Part shown: in pieces, positions 35,244-44,599 of the stretch | Layout of the letters: every line of letters starts with the position of its first letter | Numbering within the stretch: position 1 is the first letter of the stretch | DNA from: Rivihabitans pingtungensis | GTDB lineage: Bacteria > Pseudomonadota > Gammaproteobacteria > Burkholderiales > Aquaspirillaceae | Reading direction: 5' to 3' | Assembly: GCF_003201855.1 (NCBI RefSeq) | Contig: NZ_QJKI01000027.1 | Coordinates: forward strand, 1-46,167 | Length of the DNA: 46,167 bases | The notes under the pieces: model-generated | The model's database searches: none | What the model was told of the DNA's origin: nothing | Seen by the model: only the letters and a program-made list of their open reading frames with translations | Position numbers and translations under genes: made by a program

Positions 35244-35259
35244 GTTACCTGGCAGTAAC
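35244..35259. promoter_or_regulatory. Inverted repeat GTTAC-N6-GTAAC (copy 2)
   Basis: GTTACCTGGCAGTAAC is upstream of the second RTX gene and has the same arms and spacing as the copy at 32909-32924. A further small inverted repeat, TCGCA-N5-TGCGA, follows at 35265-35279. Confidence 0.4.
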
Positions 35260-35293
35260 CGTATTCGCACGAATTGCGAGCCATTGTTATTTA

Positions 35294-35321
35294 AATTAAC
35301 TTTACCTGGCGAATGTTCGCA
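35294..35321 (+). promoter_or_regulatory. Conserved RTX promoter element with GCGAA-N2-TTCGC palindrome (copy 2)
   Basis: AATTAACTTT, four bases, then GGCGAATGTTCGCA ends 25 bases before the start codon. Arms and spacing match copy 1 at 33210-33237, while the two central bases and the linkers differ. Confidence 0.55.
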
Positions 35322-35346
35322 CCTTCACGAAGAAGAGGATTAAATC

Positions 35347-36381
35347 ATGGCGATCATCATCACCGCTTCGACCGACTACACCCTGGGCGCAGGGGAAGAC
35401 CATCTGCAACTCACCGGCTCGGCTGATGTAAATGGCACAGGGAATGCAGGAAACAATTTCCTCACTGGCAACGATGGCGCCAATGTGCTGATCGGCGGCA
35501 CAGGGGGAGATTTCCTGCTGGGGGGTGCCGGCGATGACATCCTGATTGGCAATATTGACGGCGTGACCGTCGATGCTGAAGTGGATATTCTGAGCGGCCA
35601 GGACGGCAATGACATCCTTTATCTGACTGGCCGCGACATGGCCGATGGCGGCGAAGGCGCCGACACGTATTGGGTAGTGGGCCGCAACAATCAAATCTGG
35701 GATACCGGCACCGACGCCAGCGTGGACGTGGTCAAAGCCTACACCTCGGTGACCATGGGCAACTTCAATTTCGACACCAGCAAGCCATACGCCGTGATCT
35801 ATGAAGGCATCGAGCGCGTCGAGCTGCAAGGCACGGCCAATCTGAGCGCAGTGGGCGGGCTGGGCAACGAAACCCTGATCGGCAACAGCGGTGACAATCT
35901 GCTGGACGGCGGTGGCGGAGTGGATGTGCTGGATGGCGGCGCCGGCAACGACACCTTGCGCCTGGACAGCGGCCCGGCCGCCCAGCAAGGAGCCACGCTG
36001 ACCGGCGGCGCCGGCAATGATGTATTCCGTTTTCAGGCCGGCTACAGCGGCAACCATACCGAGAGCGACAACACGGTGCTGATCACCGATTTCACCCAAG
36101 GCGCTGACACGCTCAGCTTTGGCCTGCCTGCCGGCATTGCTGCGCCGACCACCATTCACACTCTCGCCGTACAAGCCGGAGACACACTGGCCAGCCTGCT
36201 GGCACAGGCCATCCATCAAACCACCACCTACACGCAGCCGGCGCTGACCCAGTTTGTCTGGCAAGGTGATACGTATCTGGTCATGGACACCACCGCCGAC
36301 CCGACCTGGGCGGCGTCGGATCTGGCCATCAAGCTGGCTGGAGCGCATACGCTGAGCATGGCGGACATCAGCTTCGGCTGA
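35347..36381 (+). CDS. RTX (calcium-binding repeat) protein, 344 residues, paralog
   Basis: A shorter paralog of the preceding gene. Both begin with a Thr/Ser-rich strand then YTLGAGED. Both carry GGEGADTYWV, IERVELQG/IERIELQG, ETLIGNSG and the ITDFTQG...VQAGDTLASLLAQA...LADISF/LADFSF C-terminal module, present once here and twice in the first protein. RTX nonapeptides include GGAGDDILIGN, GQDGNDILYL and GGAGNDTLRLD. No signal peptide or enzyme domain is seen; type I secretion is the expected export route. GAAGAGGA precedes ATG 35347. Tandem duplication with loss or gain of one C-terminal module explains the size difference. Confidence 0.82.
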   Translation: MAIIITASTDYTLGAGEDHLQLTGSADVNGTGNAGNNFLTGNDGANVLIGGTGGDFLLGGAGDDILIGNIDGVTVDAEVDILSGQDGNDILYLTGRDMADGGEGADTYWVVGRNNQIWDTGTDASVDVVKAYTSVTMGNFNFDTSKPYAVIYEGIERVELQGTANLSAVGGLGNETLIGNSGDNLLDGGGGVDVLDGGAGNDTLRLDSGPAAQQGATLTGGAGNDVFRFQAGYSGNHTESDNTVLITDFTQGADTLSFGLPAGIAAPTTIHTLAVQAGDTLASLLAQAIHQTTTYTQPALTQFVWQGDTYLVMDTTADPTWAASDLAIKLAGAHTLSMADISFG

Positions 36382-36413
36382 AGCATGTGTGCTTGCGGGA
36401 ACTGACAAGACGG

Positions 36414-36450
36414 CGCCCCTGGCGCTTGCGCGCCGGGGGCGTGTTTTTTG
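36414..36450 (+). terminator. Terminator after the second RTX gene
   Basis: CGCCCCTGGCGC pairs with GCGCCGGGGGCG (one wobble) across a 4-base loop and is followed by TGTTTTTTG. It separates the RTX gene from the convergent cysB. Confidence 0.85.
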
Positions 36451-36474
36451 GCTCAGGCAAACGGCAAACAATCG

Positions 36475-37410
36475 TCAGGGCTGTTGGCCGGCCAGAATGG
36501 CTTCGTCCACCTTGGCGCGGGTCAGGTGTGGGGCAAACAGTTCAATAAAGGTATAGGCAAAGCCGCGCAGGTAGGCGTCTTTGCGGATGCCAATCTTGGT
36601 GATGGACGGCTCGAACAGATGGCTGGCGTCCAGCGCCGCCAAGTCGCGGTCGCGCTCGGGCTCGTAACCCATCGAAGCGATAATGCCCACGCCCAGGCCA
36701 ATGCCGACATAGGTTTTGATCACGTCGGTGTCGATGGCGGTCAGCACCAGATTGGGGGTGACCCCGGCTTGCTCAAAGGCGTGATTGATGCGGGTGCGGC
36801 CAGTAAACGCCGTGTCGTAGGTGATGATGGGATAGGCGCCGATATCGGCCAGGGTAATCGGGCGATTCAGCTCGGTCAGCGGGTGGCCGTGCGGGGCCAC
36901 CACGCTGCGGTTCCAGCTGTGGCAGGGCAGGGCGGCCAGCTCTTTGTACAGCAGGATGCCTTCGGTGGCGATGGCGAAGTCCGCCTCGCCAGCCACCACC
37001 ATATCGCAGATCTGCGTGGGGTTGCCTTGCTTGAGTTGCAGGCGCACATTCGGGTAGTGCTGGCGAAACGCCCGGATGGTTTCTGGCAGCGCATAGCGCG
37101 CCTGGGTGTGCGTGGTGGCGATGATCAGGCTGCCTTCGGCCTCGCTGGCGAACTCTTCGCCCACGCGCTTGAGGTTTTTGGCTTCGCGCAGGATGCGCTC
37201 GGCAATGCGCAGCACCTGCTTGCCCGGCTCGGACACCGCCACCACGCGCTTGCCGTTGCGAATAAACACCTGAATGCCCAATTCGTCTTCCAGCAGGCGG
37301 ATTTGCTTGCTGATGCCCGGCTGGGAGGTGTGCAGGGTTTCGGCGGCTTCAGAGACGTTCAAGCCTTGCTTGGCGACTTCGACCAAATAACGGAGCTGTT
37401 GCAGTTTCAT
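36475..37410 (-). CDS. cysB: LysR-type transcriptional regulator CysB
   Basis: A 311-residue LysR-family activator of sulfate assimilation that responds to N-acetylserine and sulfur status. The N-terminal helix-turn-helix MKLQQLRYLVEVAKQGLNVS and TLHTSQPGISKQIRLLEDELG is the CysB/Cbl form. The effector domain shows IATTHTQARYALPETIRAF, a signature of sulfate/thiosulfate-sensing CysB proteins. ATG 37410 gives the canonical N-terminus; the frame stays open upstream without homology. It is divergent from cysH-cysI, as expected for their regulator. Confidence 0.92.
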   Translation of the reverse strand: MKLQQLRYLVEVAKQGLNVSEAAETLHTSQPGISKQIRLLEDELGIQVFIRNGKRVVAVSEPGKQVLRIAERILREAKNLKRVGEEFASEAEGSLIIATTHTQARYALPETIRAFRQHYPNVRLQLKQGNPTQICDMVVAGEADFAIATEGILLYKELAALPCHSWNRSVVAPHGHPLTELNRPITLADIGAYPIITYDTAFTGRTRINHAFEQAGVTPNLVLTAIDTDVIKTYVGIGLGVGIIASMGYEPERDRDLAALDASHLFEPSITKIGIRKDAYLRGFAYTFIELFAPHLTRAKVDEAILAGQQP

Positions 37411-37660
37411 GGGGCGTGGTTCAATCAGACAGGGGCGGCGGGCAGGCTGGGCCATGGCCGCCAGGGTTGGCAAATAACCAGCTGCTCTTAAATGCTAACA
37501 CATTATTCTTTTGCGTGCGCTTGAGCTTTGGGTAAGATGCCGCTTCGGTTTCATCCCCCAGTGCGCGCCCAGCGCGCGGCGCGGGTTGGCCGCAGATGGG
37601 CATGGCGTCGCCGGCGGCGGCTCGGCCCGCATGACGATTCCCACTCTGGAGCTTTGCCGC
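37411..37660. promoter_or_regulatory. Divergent cysB / cysH promoter region
   Basis: A 250-base gap in which 37465-37510 is AT-rich (AAATAACC, CTTAAATGC, ACATTATTC). This segment probably holds the cysH promoter and CysB binding site. No clear consensus hexamers can be fixed. Confidence 0.35.
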
Positions 37661-38368
37661 ATGGCCTACGCCGACAAACTTCCCGCCACCGAGCAGCTGC
37701 TTGCCAGCATTGCCCGTGATTTCTCCCCGGCGGTTTTCGCCAACAGCCTGGGCGCGGAAGACATGGTGCTCACCGACCTGATCGCCAAACTGGGCCTGGG
37801 CATTGAAATCTTCAGCCTGGACACCGGCCGCCTGCCGGCGGAAACCTACACCCTGCTGCAACAAGTGGGTGAGCGCTACCCCAGCCACCCGGTGACGGTG
37901 TACTTCCCGCAGACCGCCGCCACCGAGCAATACGTGCGCGAACACGGCATCAACGGCTTTTACCAGTCGGTGGAGCAGCGCAAGGCGTGCTGCGCGGTGC
38001 GCAAGATCGAGCCGCTCAAGCGCGCGCTGGCCGGCCGCCAGGCCTGGATCACCGGCCTGCGCCGTCAGCAGTCGCTGACCCGCGTGGACTTGGCCGACCG
38101 CGAGTTCGACGCCGACAACGGCCTGTGGAAGTTCAATCCGCTGATTGAATGGACCGAAGCCGAAGTGTGGGAATACCTGCGCGCCCACGACGTGCCGTAC
38201 AACGCCCTGCACGACCAGCATTACCCCTCCATCGGCTGCGCGCCCTGTACCCGGGCGATTTCCATGGGCGAAGACGTCCGCGCCGGCCGCTGGTGGTGGG
38301 AAAACCCCGACTCCAAGGAGTGTGGCCTGCATCTGAAAGCCTCGCCGCTGCGCCGTCCCGGCAGCTAA
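37661..38368 (+). CDS. cysH: Assimilatory APS-type sulfate reductase (CysH family)
   Basis: A 235-residue enzyme reducing adenylylsulfate (or PAPS) to sulfite. It has FANSLGAEDMVLTDLI (nucleotide-binding P-loop-like), the CC pair in KACCAVRKIEPL, CAPC in IGCAPCTRA, and the catalytic Cys in KECGLH. The CC...CxxC set binds a 4Fe-4S cluster and marks the APS-reducing (plant/Pseudomonas-type) subgroup rather than the cluster-free enteric PAPS reductases. ATG 37661 has GGAG 9 bases upstream; an ATG at 37631 would add 10 residues. No ferredoxin-type partner is nearby. cysI follows by 113 bases. Confidence 0.9.
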   Translation: MAYADKLPATEQLLASIARDFSPAVFANSLGAEDMVLTDLIAKLGLGIEIFSLDTGRLPAETYTLLQQVGERYPSHPVTVYFPQTAATEQYVREHGINGFYQSVEQRKACCAVRKIEPLKRALAGRQAWITGLRRQQSLTRVDLADREFDADNGLWKFNPLIEWTEAEVWEYLRAHDVPYNALHDQHYPSIGCAPCTRAISMGEDVRAGRWWWENPDSKECGLHLKASPLRRPGS

Positions 38369-38481
38369 GCGCCCGCCAACCCAACTCAATGCAGCGTGCC
38401 TGACGAGACGCGCGCTGCACTGATTGTTGTGCGCCGCGCCAAGCCGCGCTCCGCCCCTGATCCTTATCCCCGAGACGCCAC

Positions 38482-40123
<1,642 letters not shown>

Positions 40124-40143
<20 letters not shown>

Positions 40144-40609
40144 AGATCGCCAGATCATCGACGACGCCTGGACCCTGGTGCGCGACGCCGAGGCCGGCGC
40201 GCCGGCAGGCCCGGCCATCCTGCCGCTGGCGCTGTGGAAAACCCTGCGCGACAGCCGCGCCGCCGCCGACACTGGCGTCTGGCTGGCCCCGGCCGACGAC
40301 CCGGCCGAATTGGCCGGCGCGGCGGCCGAACTGCCGGTGATTGCCGTAGATTTCCCGCAATTCGCCGACGGACGCGGCTACAGCATTGGCCGACTGTTGC
40401 GTGAACGCTACGGTTTTGCCGGCGAATTGCGTGCGATTGGCGATGTGCTGCGTGACCAGCTCTATCCGCTGGAACAAGTCGGTTTTAACGCCTTTTCGCT
40501 GCGAGAAGACCGCGATCCGGCCAAAGATATCGCTGGTTTGCATGACTTCAGCCTAGGCTACCAGCAGACTTTCCTGCGTCAGCAGCCTTTGTTCCGCCAT
40601 GCGCGCTGA
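40124..40609 (+). CDS. DUF934 protein of the sulfite reductase operon
   Basis: A 161-residue cytoplasmic protein of the DUF934 family, found beside cysI in proteobacteria. The core phrase VDFPQFADGRGYSIGRLLRERYGFAGELRAIGDVLRDQLYPLEQVGFNAF is typical. Exact function is not established; the constant link to cysI suggests help to sulfite reductase, perhaps in electron delivery. ATG 40124 has AAGGAGAAGG upstream and lies inside the end of cysI, so it is translationally coupled. Confidence 0.88.
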
Positions 40610-40702
40610 CAGGATGGCTGCAACACAGGCCTGATAGCGTTATTGTGTGTGGCGAGTCAGAGACATGTTGCTTGCTCGCCACAGTTGTGGATGCCGGTCG
40701 AA

Positions 40703-40731
40703 TTGACAATATATAGTCAAAAACCTATATT
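40703..40731 (+). promoter_or_regulatory. Sigma-70 promoter of the OmpA-family gene
   Basis: TTGACA at 40703-40708, a 17-base spacer, then TATATT at 40726-40731 give near-consensus spacing and hexamers. It lies 94 bases ahead of the start codon, in line with strong expression of an abundant outer-membrane protein. Confidence 0.75.
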
Positions 40732-40824
40732 CCCGGTAACTGCGAGCCACCGTTTCCTGTTGCTTGCGGCACGCACAACACATGCTATCTGCTTAATACA
40801 CTCTCTAACGAAAGAGGCACACGG

Positions 40825-41460
40825 ATGAATACCATGAACAAACTGAAACTCAGCGGTCTGGCTGGCGCGCTGCTCGTCGCTCTGTTTTCCGCCCAGGCCC
40901 ACGCCGCCAAGCCGGGCTATGTGGTTGATCAAAGCACCGACGCTGTGACCCGCAACAGCTACGGCGAATGCTGGAAGACCACCTACTTCGACAAGGCCAA
41001 CGGCCTGGCCGAGTGCGGCGACGCTGTTGCTGCCGCCCCGAAAGCCGTTGCCCCGACCGTGAGCAAGGAGCGCATCGCCCTGTCCGCCAAGGTGCTGTTC
41101 GGCTTCAACAAGGCCAACCTGCGTCCGCAAGCCAAGGCTGAGCTGGACCCGGTTGTTGCCAAGATCAAGCAACACGGCGCCAACCTGCAAGGCGTTGTGG
41201 TCGAAGGCCACACCGACTACCTGGGCTCCGACAAGTACAACCAGAAGCTGTCGGAAAGCCGCGCCAACACCGTGAAGTCCTACTTCGTGGCTAACGGCAT
41301 CCCGGCCGACAAAGTGACCGCCGTCGGCAAGGGCGAAACCGAAACCAAGATGACCGAAACCTGCAAGGCCAAGAAGCTGTCCTACGCCAAGCTGAAGGAC
41401 TGCCTGGAGCCGGATCGTCGCGTGGAAGTGGAAATCACTGGCGTGCAAGCTGCCAAGTAA
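40825..41460 (+). CDS. OmpA-family peptidoglycan-binding outer-membrane protein (RmpM-like)
   Basis: A 211-residue exported protein. The signal peptide is about residues 1-27 (ending AQAHAA). A short segment with two Cys follows (YGECWKTTYFDKANGLAEC), then an Ala/Pro linker. The OmpA-C domain has VLFGFNKANLRPQAKAELDPV, VEGHTDYLGSDKYNQKLSESRA and RRVEVEI; the Asp and Arg in it bind diaminopimelate of peptidoglycan. It has no N-terminal barrel, as in Neisseria RmpM (class 4 protein), which anchors porins to the wall. A near-consensus promoter and a strong terminator flank it. GAGG precedes ATG 40825. Confidence 0.88.
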   Translation: MNTMNKLKLSGLAGALLVALFSAQAHAAKPGYVVDQSTDAVTRNSYGECWKTTYFDKANGLAECGDAVAAAPKAVAPTVSKERIALSAKVLFGFNKANLRPQAKAELDPVVAKIKQHGANLQGVVVEGHTDYLGSDKYNQKLSESRANTVKSYFVANGIPADKVTAVGKGETETKMTETCKAKKLSYAKLKDCLEPDRRVEVEITGVQAAK

Positions 41461-41477
41461 TTCCCCTTGCCTCGTGC

Positions 41478-41508
41478 AAAAAACCCCGCGCCTGTCGCGG
41501 GGTTTTTT
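41478..41508 (+). terminator. Terminator of the OmpA-family gene
   Basis: AAAAAACCCCGCG, loop CCTGT, then CGCGGGGTTTTTT form a perfect stem with a T-run. The symmetric A and T tracts could terminate transcription in both directions. Confidence 0.93.
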
Positions 41509-41614
41509 TATGTCCGCTCAGTACACCACGGGCTTGCCGCCTGCACCCCATCCGGGTGAAGCCCTCTCCATGCCCTCAGCGCGCCATCGTGCCCCTTTAT
41601 TGCGTATTTTCCCG

Positions 41615-41620
41615 TATACT
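41615..41620 (+). promoter_or_regulatory. Probable -10 element of the que operon
   Basis: TATACT is 116 bases ahead of queC. No good -35 lies 17 bases upstream. A start of transcription near 41627 would give a leader that begins just before the structured segment. Confidence 0.4.
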
Positions 41621-41630
41621 GCCCGCCTTT

Positions 41631-41730
41631 GACGCCAACAAGGCGTTGCGCGCCGGGTGAGACCGATCCCGAGCGCGGGCAAGCCCTTCGCCGTGAAGGG
41701 CGCACACCGACTGTTTATCGGACCCTGCCA
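41631..41730 (+). ncRNA. Structured leader of queC (candidate cis-regulatory RNA)
   Basis: Four successive hairpins can be drawn: ACGCC-AACAA-GGCGT (41632-41646), CCCG-AGCG-CGGG (41668-41679), GCCCTTC-GCCGT-GAAGGGC (41683-41701) and CCGA-N7-TCGG (41707-41721). Alternative long-range pairs exist: GGTG 41656-41659 with CACC 41705-41708, and CCGAT 41663-41667 with ATCGG 41717-41721. Switchable pairing just before a preQ0 gene suggests a riboswitch-like element, but the preQ1-I motif is not recognisable. Confidence 0.4.
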
Positions 41731-42447
41731 ATGATGTCACCTGCTACCGACCATTCCGGTGGGCGGGCGCTTGTCGTGCTTTCGGGCGGACAAGACTCGA
41801 CCACCTGCCTGTATTGGGCGCTGCGCCGCTTTGACCATGTCGAAGCCGTCACTTTCGACTACGGCCAACGCCACCGCGTGGAACTGGCCGCCGCCACGCG
41901 CATTGCCGCCGACGCCGGCGTGCGCCAGCACCTGCTGCCCATCAACACCTTTAGCGCCCTGGGCGGCAATGCGCTGACCGACGTGGCCATGGCCCCAGAA
42001 ACAGGCCTGCGCGCCGATGGCGACAGCGAGTTGCCCAACACCTTTGTGCCTGGCCGCAATCTGATTTTCCTGACCTTTGCCGCCGCGCTGGCCTGGCAAC
42101 GCCAGCTCGATCACCTGGTGGTGGGCGTGGCGCAAACCGATTATTCCGGCTACCCGGATTGCCGCGCGCCCACACTGGCGGCGCTGCAACAGGCGCTGAC
42201 CCTGGGGCTGGATCGCGCCATTGCCGTGCACGCGCCGCTGATGCAGCTGAGCAAGGCCGACACCGTGCGTCTGGCCGCCGATGTCGGCGCCTTGCCGGCG
42301 CTGGCGCACAGCCACACCTGTTATCACGGCGCCGTGCCGCCATGCGGCGAATGCGCCGCCTGCCAGCTGCGCGCGCGCGGCTTTGCCGAAGCCGGAGTGG
42401 AAGACCCGCTGGTGGCGCGCTGTCGCGAGGAGGCCGCATGCCGCTGA
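41731..42447 (+). CDS. queC: 7-cyano-7-deazaguanine synthase
   Basis: A 238-residue ATP-dependent enzyme converting carboxydeazaguanine and ammonia to preQ0 in queuosine synthesis. The PP-loop LVVLSGGQDSTTCL lies at about residues 15-28. FDYGQRH and FVPGRNLIFLTFAAALA follow, and the zinc-binding cysteines are in HTCYHG and CGECAACQLRARGF. ATG 41731 was chosen as it begins the domain just before the PP-loop; the frame is open upstream but that part is the structured leader. It overlaps queD by ten bases. Confidence 0.93.
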   Translation: MMSPATDHSGGRALVVLSGGQDSTTCLYWALRRFDHVEAVTFDYGQRHRVELAAATRIAADAGVRQHLLPINTFSALGGNALTDVAMAPETGLRADGDSELPNTFVPGRNLIFLTFAAALAWQRQLDHLVVGVAQTDYSGYPDCRAPTLAALQQALTLGLDRAIAVHAPLMQLSKADTVRLAADVGALPALAHSHTCYHGAVPPCGECAACQLRARGFAEAGVEDPLVARCREEAACR

Positions 42448-43418
42448 TGCACGCCGCCAGTTGCGGCTTTGAGGCCGCGCGCAGCGTGCGCAACGTCGCC
42501 GACCTGCGCCGCTGCCTGCATGGCCACAGCTTTTTGTGCAGCGCGCGCTGGGCCGACGGCGCGCCCGATGTGGGCGCGGCGCTGTCCACTGCGCTGGCGC
42601 CGCTGGATTATGCCGACCTCAACCAGGCGGTTGCCGTGCCGGACGACGCCAGCCTGCTGGGCTGGATTGCCGGGCATCTGCCGCACGCTGACGGCCTGTG
42701 GCTGCGCAGCGCGCCAGATCGCGGCGTATTGCGCGCCAGCGCCCAGACGCCGCTGCTGCACTGGCTGCACGCCGACTTCGAAGCCGCCCACCAGTTGCCC
42801 AATGTGCCGCCCGGCCACCAGTGCGGCCGCCTGCACGGTCACGGCTTTGGCGTGACGCTGTGCGCCGCCGCCAGCCACGCCGAGCTGGAGCAAGCCTGGG
42901 CGCGGCTGCGCCCGCTGCTGCATCAACGCATGCTCAACGATATTCCCGGCCTGGAAAACCCCACCAGCGAGGTGATCAGCGCCTGGCTGTGGCGGCAATT
43001 GGCTGATGTATTGGCGCTGGACCATGTGATCGTGCGGGAAACCGCCACCGCCGGCAGCCAGTTCAATGGCCACACTCACCGCATCTGGAAAACCCAGCGC
43101 TTTGAAGCCGCCACGCCGTTCGATGCCCATGGCCGCTACACCGGCCACAGCTACAGCCTGCGCCTGCACCTGAGCGGTCAACTGGACGAGGTGATGGGCT
43201 GGGTGCAGGATTTTGGCGACGTCAAAACCCGCTTCAAGCCGTTTTACCAACAGTTGGACCATTATCCGCTGGACCAAGTAGACGGGCTGAGCGTGGCCAA
43301 TTGCGCCGGCATTGCCCAATGGGCGGCAGCCAAGCTGGCCAATACCCCGGAACTGTGCCGGGTGGATGTCTATCAGCGCCCCGGCGAAGGCAGCCTATTC
43401 AGCGTGGAGGCGGCATGA
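42438..43418 (+). CDS. queD: Three-module 6-carboxytetrahydropterin synthase (QueD-like fusion)
   Basis: A 326-residue protein where normal QueD has about 120. Three PTPS-type modules can be traced. Module 1 (about 8-108): FEAAR, RCLHGHSF, PLDYADLN. Module 2 (about 109-212): FEAAH118, C129GRLH133GH135, LHQRMLNDIPGLENPTSEV, RE201TATAG. Module 3 (about 215-326): FEAAT, HGRYTGHSY, DFGDVK, LD274H275YPLD. Only module 2 has the full zinc His triad and the catalytic Cys, but its Asp of the Asp-His pair is Leu161. Module 3 keeps Asp-His but lost Cys and two zinc ligands. ATG 42438 has GAGGAGG upstream. It is coupled to queC and queE and makes carboxytetrahydropterin from dihydroneopterin triphosphate. 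Confidence 0.8.
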   Translation: MPLMHAASCGFEAARSVRNVADLRRCLHGHSFLCSARWADGAPDVGAALSTALAPLDYADLNQAVAVPDDASLLGWIAGHLPHADGLWLRSAPDRGVLRASAQTPLLHWLHADFEAAHQLPNVPPGHQCGRLHGHGFGVTLCAAASHAELEQAWARLRPLLHQRMLNDIPGLENPTSEVISAWLWRQLADVLALDHVIVRETATAGSQFNGHTHRIWKTQRFEAATPFDAHGRYTGHSYSLRLHLSGQLDEVMGWVQDFGDVKTRFKPFYQQLDHYPLDQVDGLSVANCAGIAQWAAAKLANTPELCRVDVYQRPGEGSLFSVEAA

Positions 43419-44047
43419 GCTACACCGTCAAAGAAATTTTTTACTCCTTGCAGGGCGAAGGCCACCACAGTGGCCGACCGGCGGTGTTTTGCCGTTTCAG
43501 CGGCTGCAATCTGTGGAGCGGGCGCGAAGAAGACCGCGCACGCGCGCAATGCACCTTCTGCGACACCGATTTTGTCGGCGTCGGCCCGGATGGCGGCAAA
43601 TTTGCCGACGCGCAGGCGCTGGCGCGCCGCATTGCCGGCCATTGGCCGGCACAGGGCGGCGGCACACCCTATGTGGTGTGCACCGGCGGCGAGCCGCTGT
43701 TGCAGCTGGATGCCTTGCTGATCGACGCCTTGCACGCGCAAGGCTTTGAAGTGGCGGTTGAGACCAATGGCACGCTGCCGGCGCCGCGCGGGCTGGACTG
43801 GATTTGCGTCAGTCCCAAAGGCAAGGCGCGGCTGGCGCAAACCTGGGGGCACGAGCTCAAGCTGGTTTACCCGCAGGCGGATTGCACGCCGGAACAGGTG
43901 GCGCATCTGGATTTTCGCCATTTTTACCTGCAAGCGCTGGACGATCCCGCCCACCCGGAACACCAACAGGCGGCGCTGGACTATTGTCTGGCGCACCCAC
44001 GCTGGAAGCTGTCGCTGCAAACGCACAAATGGCTGCGCATTCGCTGA
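43415..44047 (+). CDS. queE: 7-carboxy-7-deazaguanine synthase (radical SAM)
   Basis: A 210-residue radical SAM enzyme that contracts carboxytetrahydropterin to carboxydeazaguanine. The cluster motif is C-N14-C-N2-[17 protein letters not shown] then TFC. This spacing matches the Burkholderia multivorans QueE type instead of the canonical CX3CX2C. FYSLQGEG (N-terminus), [13 protein letters not shown] and VETNGTLP are conserved family phrases. ATG 43415 overlaps the queD stop by four bases, with GGAGG upstream. Confidence 0.93.
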   Translation: MSYTVKEIFYSLQGEGHHSGRPAVFCRFSGCNLWSGREEDRARAQCTFCDTDFVGVGPDGGKFADAQALARRIAGHWPAQGGGTPYVVCTGGEPLLQLDALLIDALHAQGFEVAVETNGTLPAPRGLDWICVSPKGKARLAQTWGHELKLVYPQADCTPEQVAHLDFRHFYLQALDDPAHPEHQQAALDYCLAHPRWKLSLQTHKWLRIR

Positions 44048-44117
44048 CGGCGAGTTTTGCTGTTATTTCTGCCGAGGCCACGCCGCTTCGGCCGCATTCA
44101 CCTGTAAAGACCTGGCC

Positions 44118-44555
44118 ATGACTCTGCACGAACACCTGCAACACCTGGGCAGCGGCACGACTTACCGCTACGACCAACCCGACGCCGCTCTGCTGGAGCG
44201 CTTTCCCAACCCGTTTGCCCGTGGCGAGCTCAACCCGGCCGGGGTGACCGGCACGCTGAACATCAGTTGCCCGGAATTCACCAGCCTGTGCCCGGTGACC
44301 GGCCAGCCCGACTTCGCCACCATCGTCATTGATATGGAGCCCGACCAATGGTGCGTGGAGTCCAAATCACTCAAGCTGTATCTGGGCTCGTTCCGCATGC
44401 ATGGCGAGTTTCACGAAGCCTGCGTGTGCCGCATCGCCAATGATCTGGTGGCGCTGTTGCAGCCGCGCTGGCTGCGCGTGGAAGGTCGCTTCACCCCGCG
44501 CGGCGGCATTCCGCTGTGGCCCAAGGTGGAATACCGCCGCCCGGACGCCGGCTGA
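44118..44555 (+). CDS. queF: NADPH-dependent preQ0 reductase
   Basis: A 145-residue type I QueF that reduces the nitrile of preQ0 to preQ1 amine. The catalytic Cys is in [13 protein letters not shown], the substrate Glu is in [15 protein letters not shown], and [16 protein letters not shown] closes the protein. The short length fits the single-domain Bacillus-type class. ATG 44118 starts 70 bases after queE and completes the pathway from GTP-derived pterin to preQ1. Confidence 0.94.
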   Translation: MTLHEHLQHLGSGTTYRYDQPDAALLERFPNPFARGELNPAGVTGTLNISCPEFTSLCPVTGQPDFATIVIDMEPDQWCVESKSLKLYLGSFRMHGEFHEACVCRIANDLVALLQPRWLRVEGRFTPRGGIPLWPKVEYRRPDAG

Positions 44556-44599
44556 CGGTATAATTCCGGCTTTGTTTGCATTGCAGGAGCCGCAAGGCC

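Noticed and set aside
41635..41730. tRNA or preQ1-I riboswitch in the queC leader
   Set aside because: No T-loop GGTTCRANNCC or CCA-type acceptor pairing on either strand, and the short preQ1-I pseudoknot sequence is absent.
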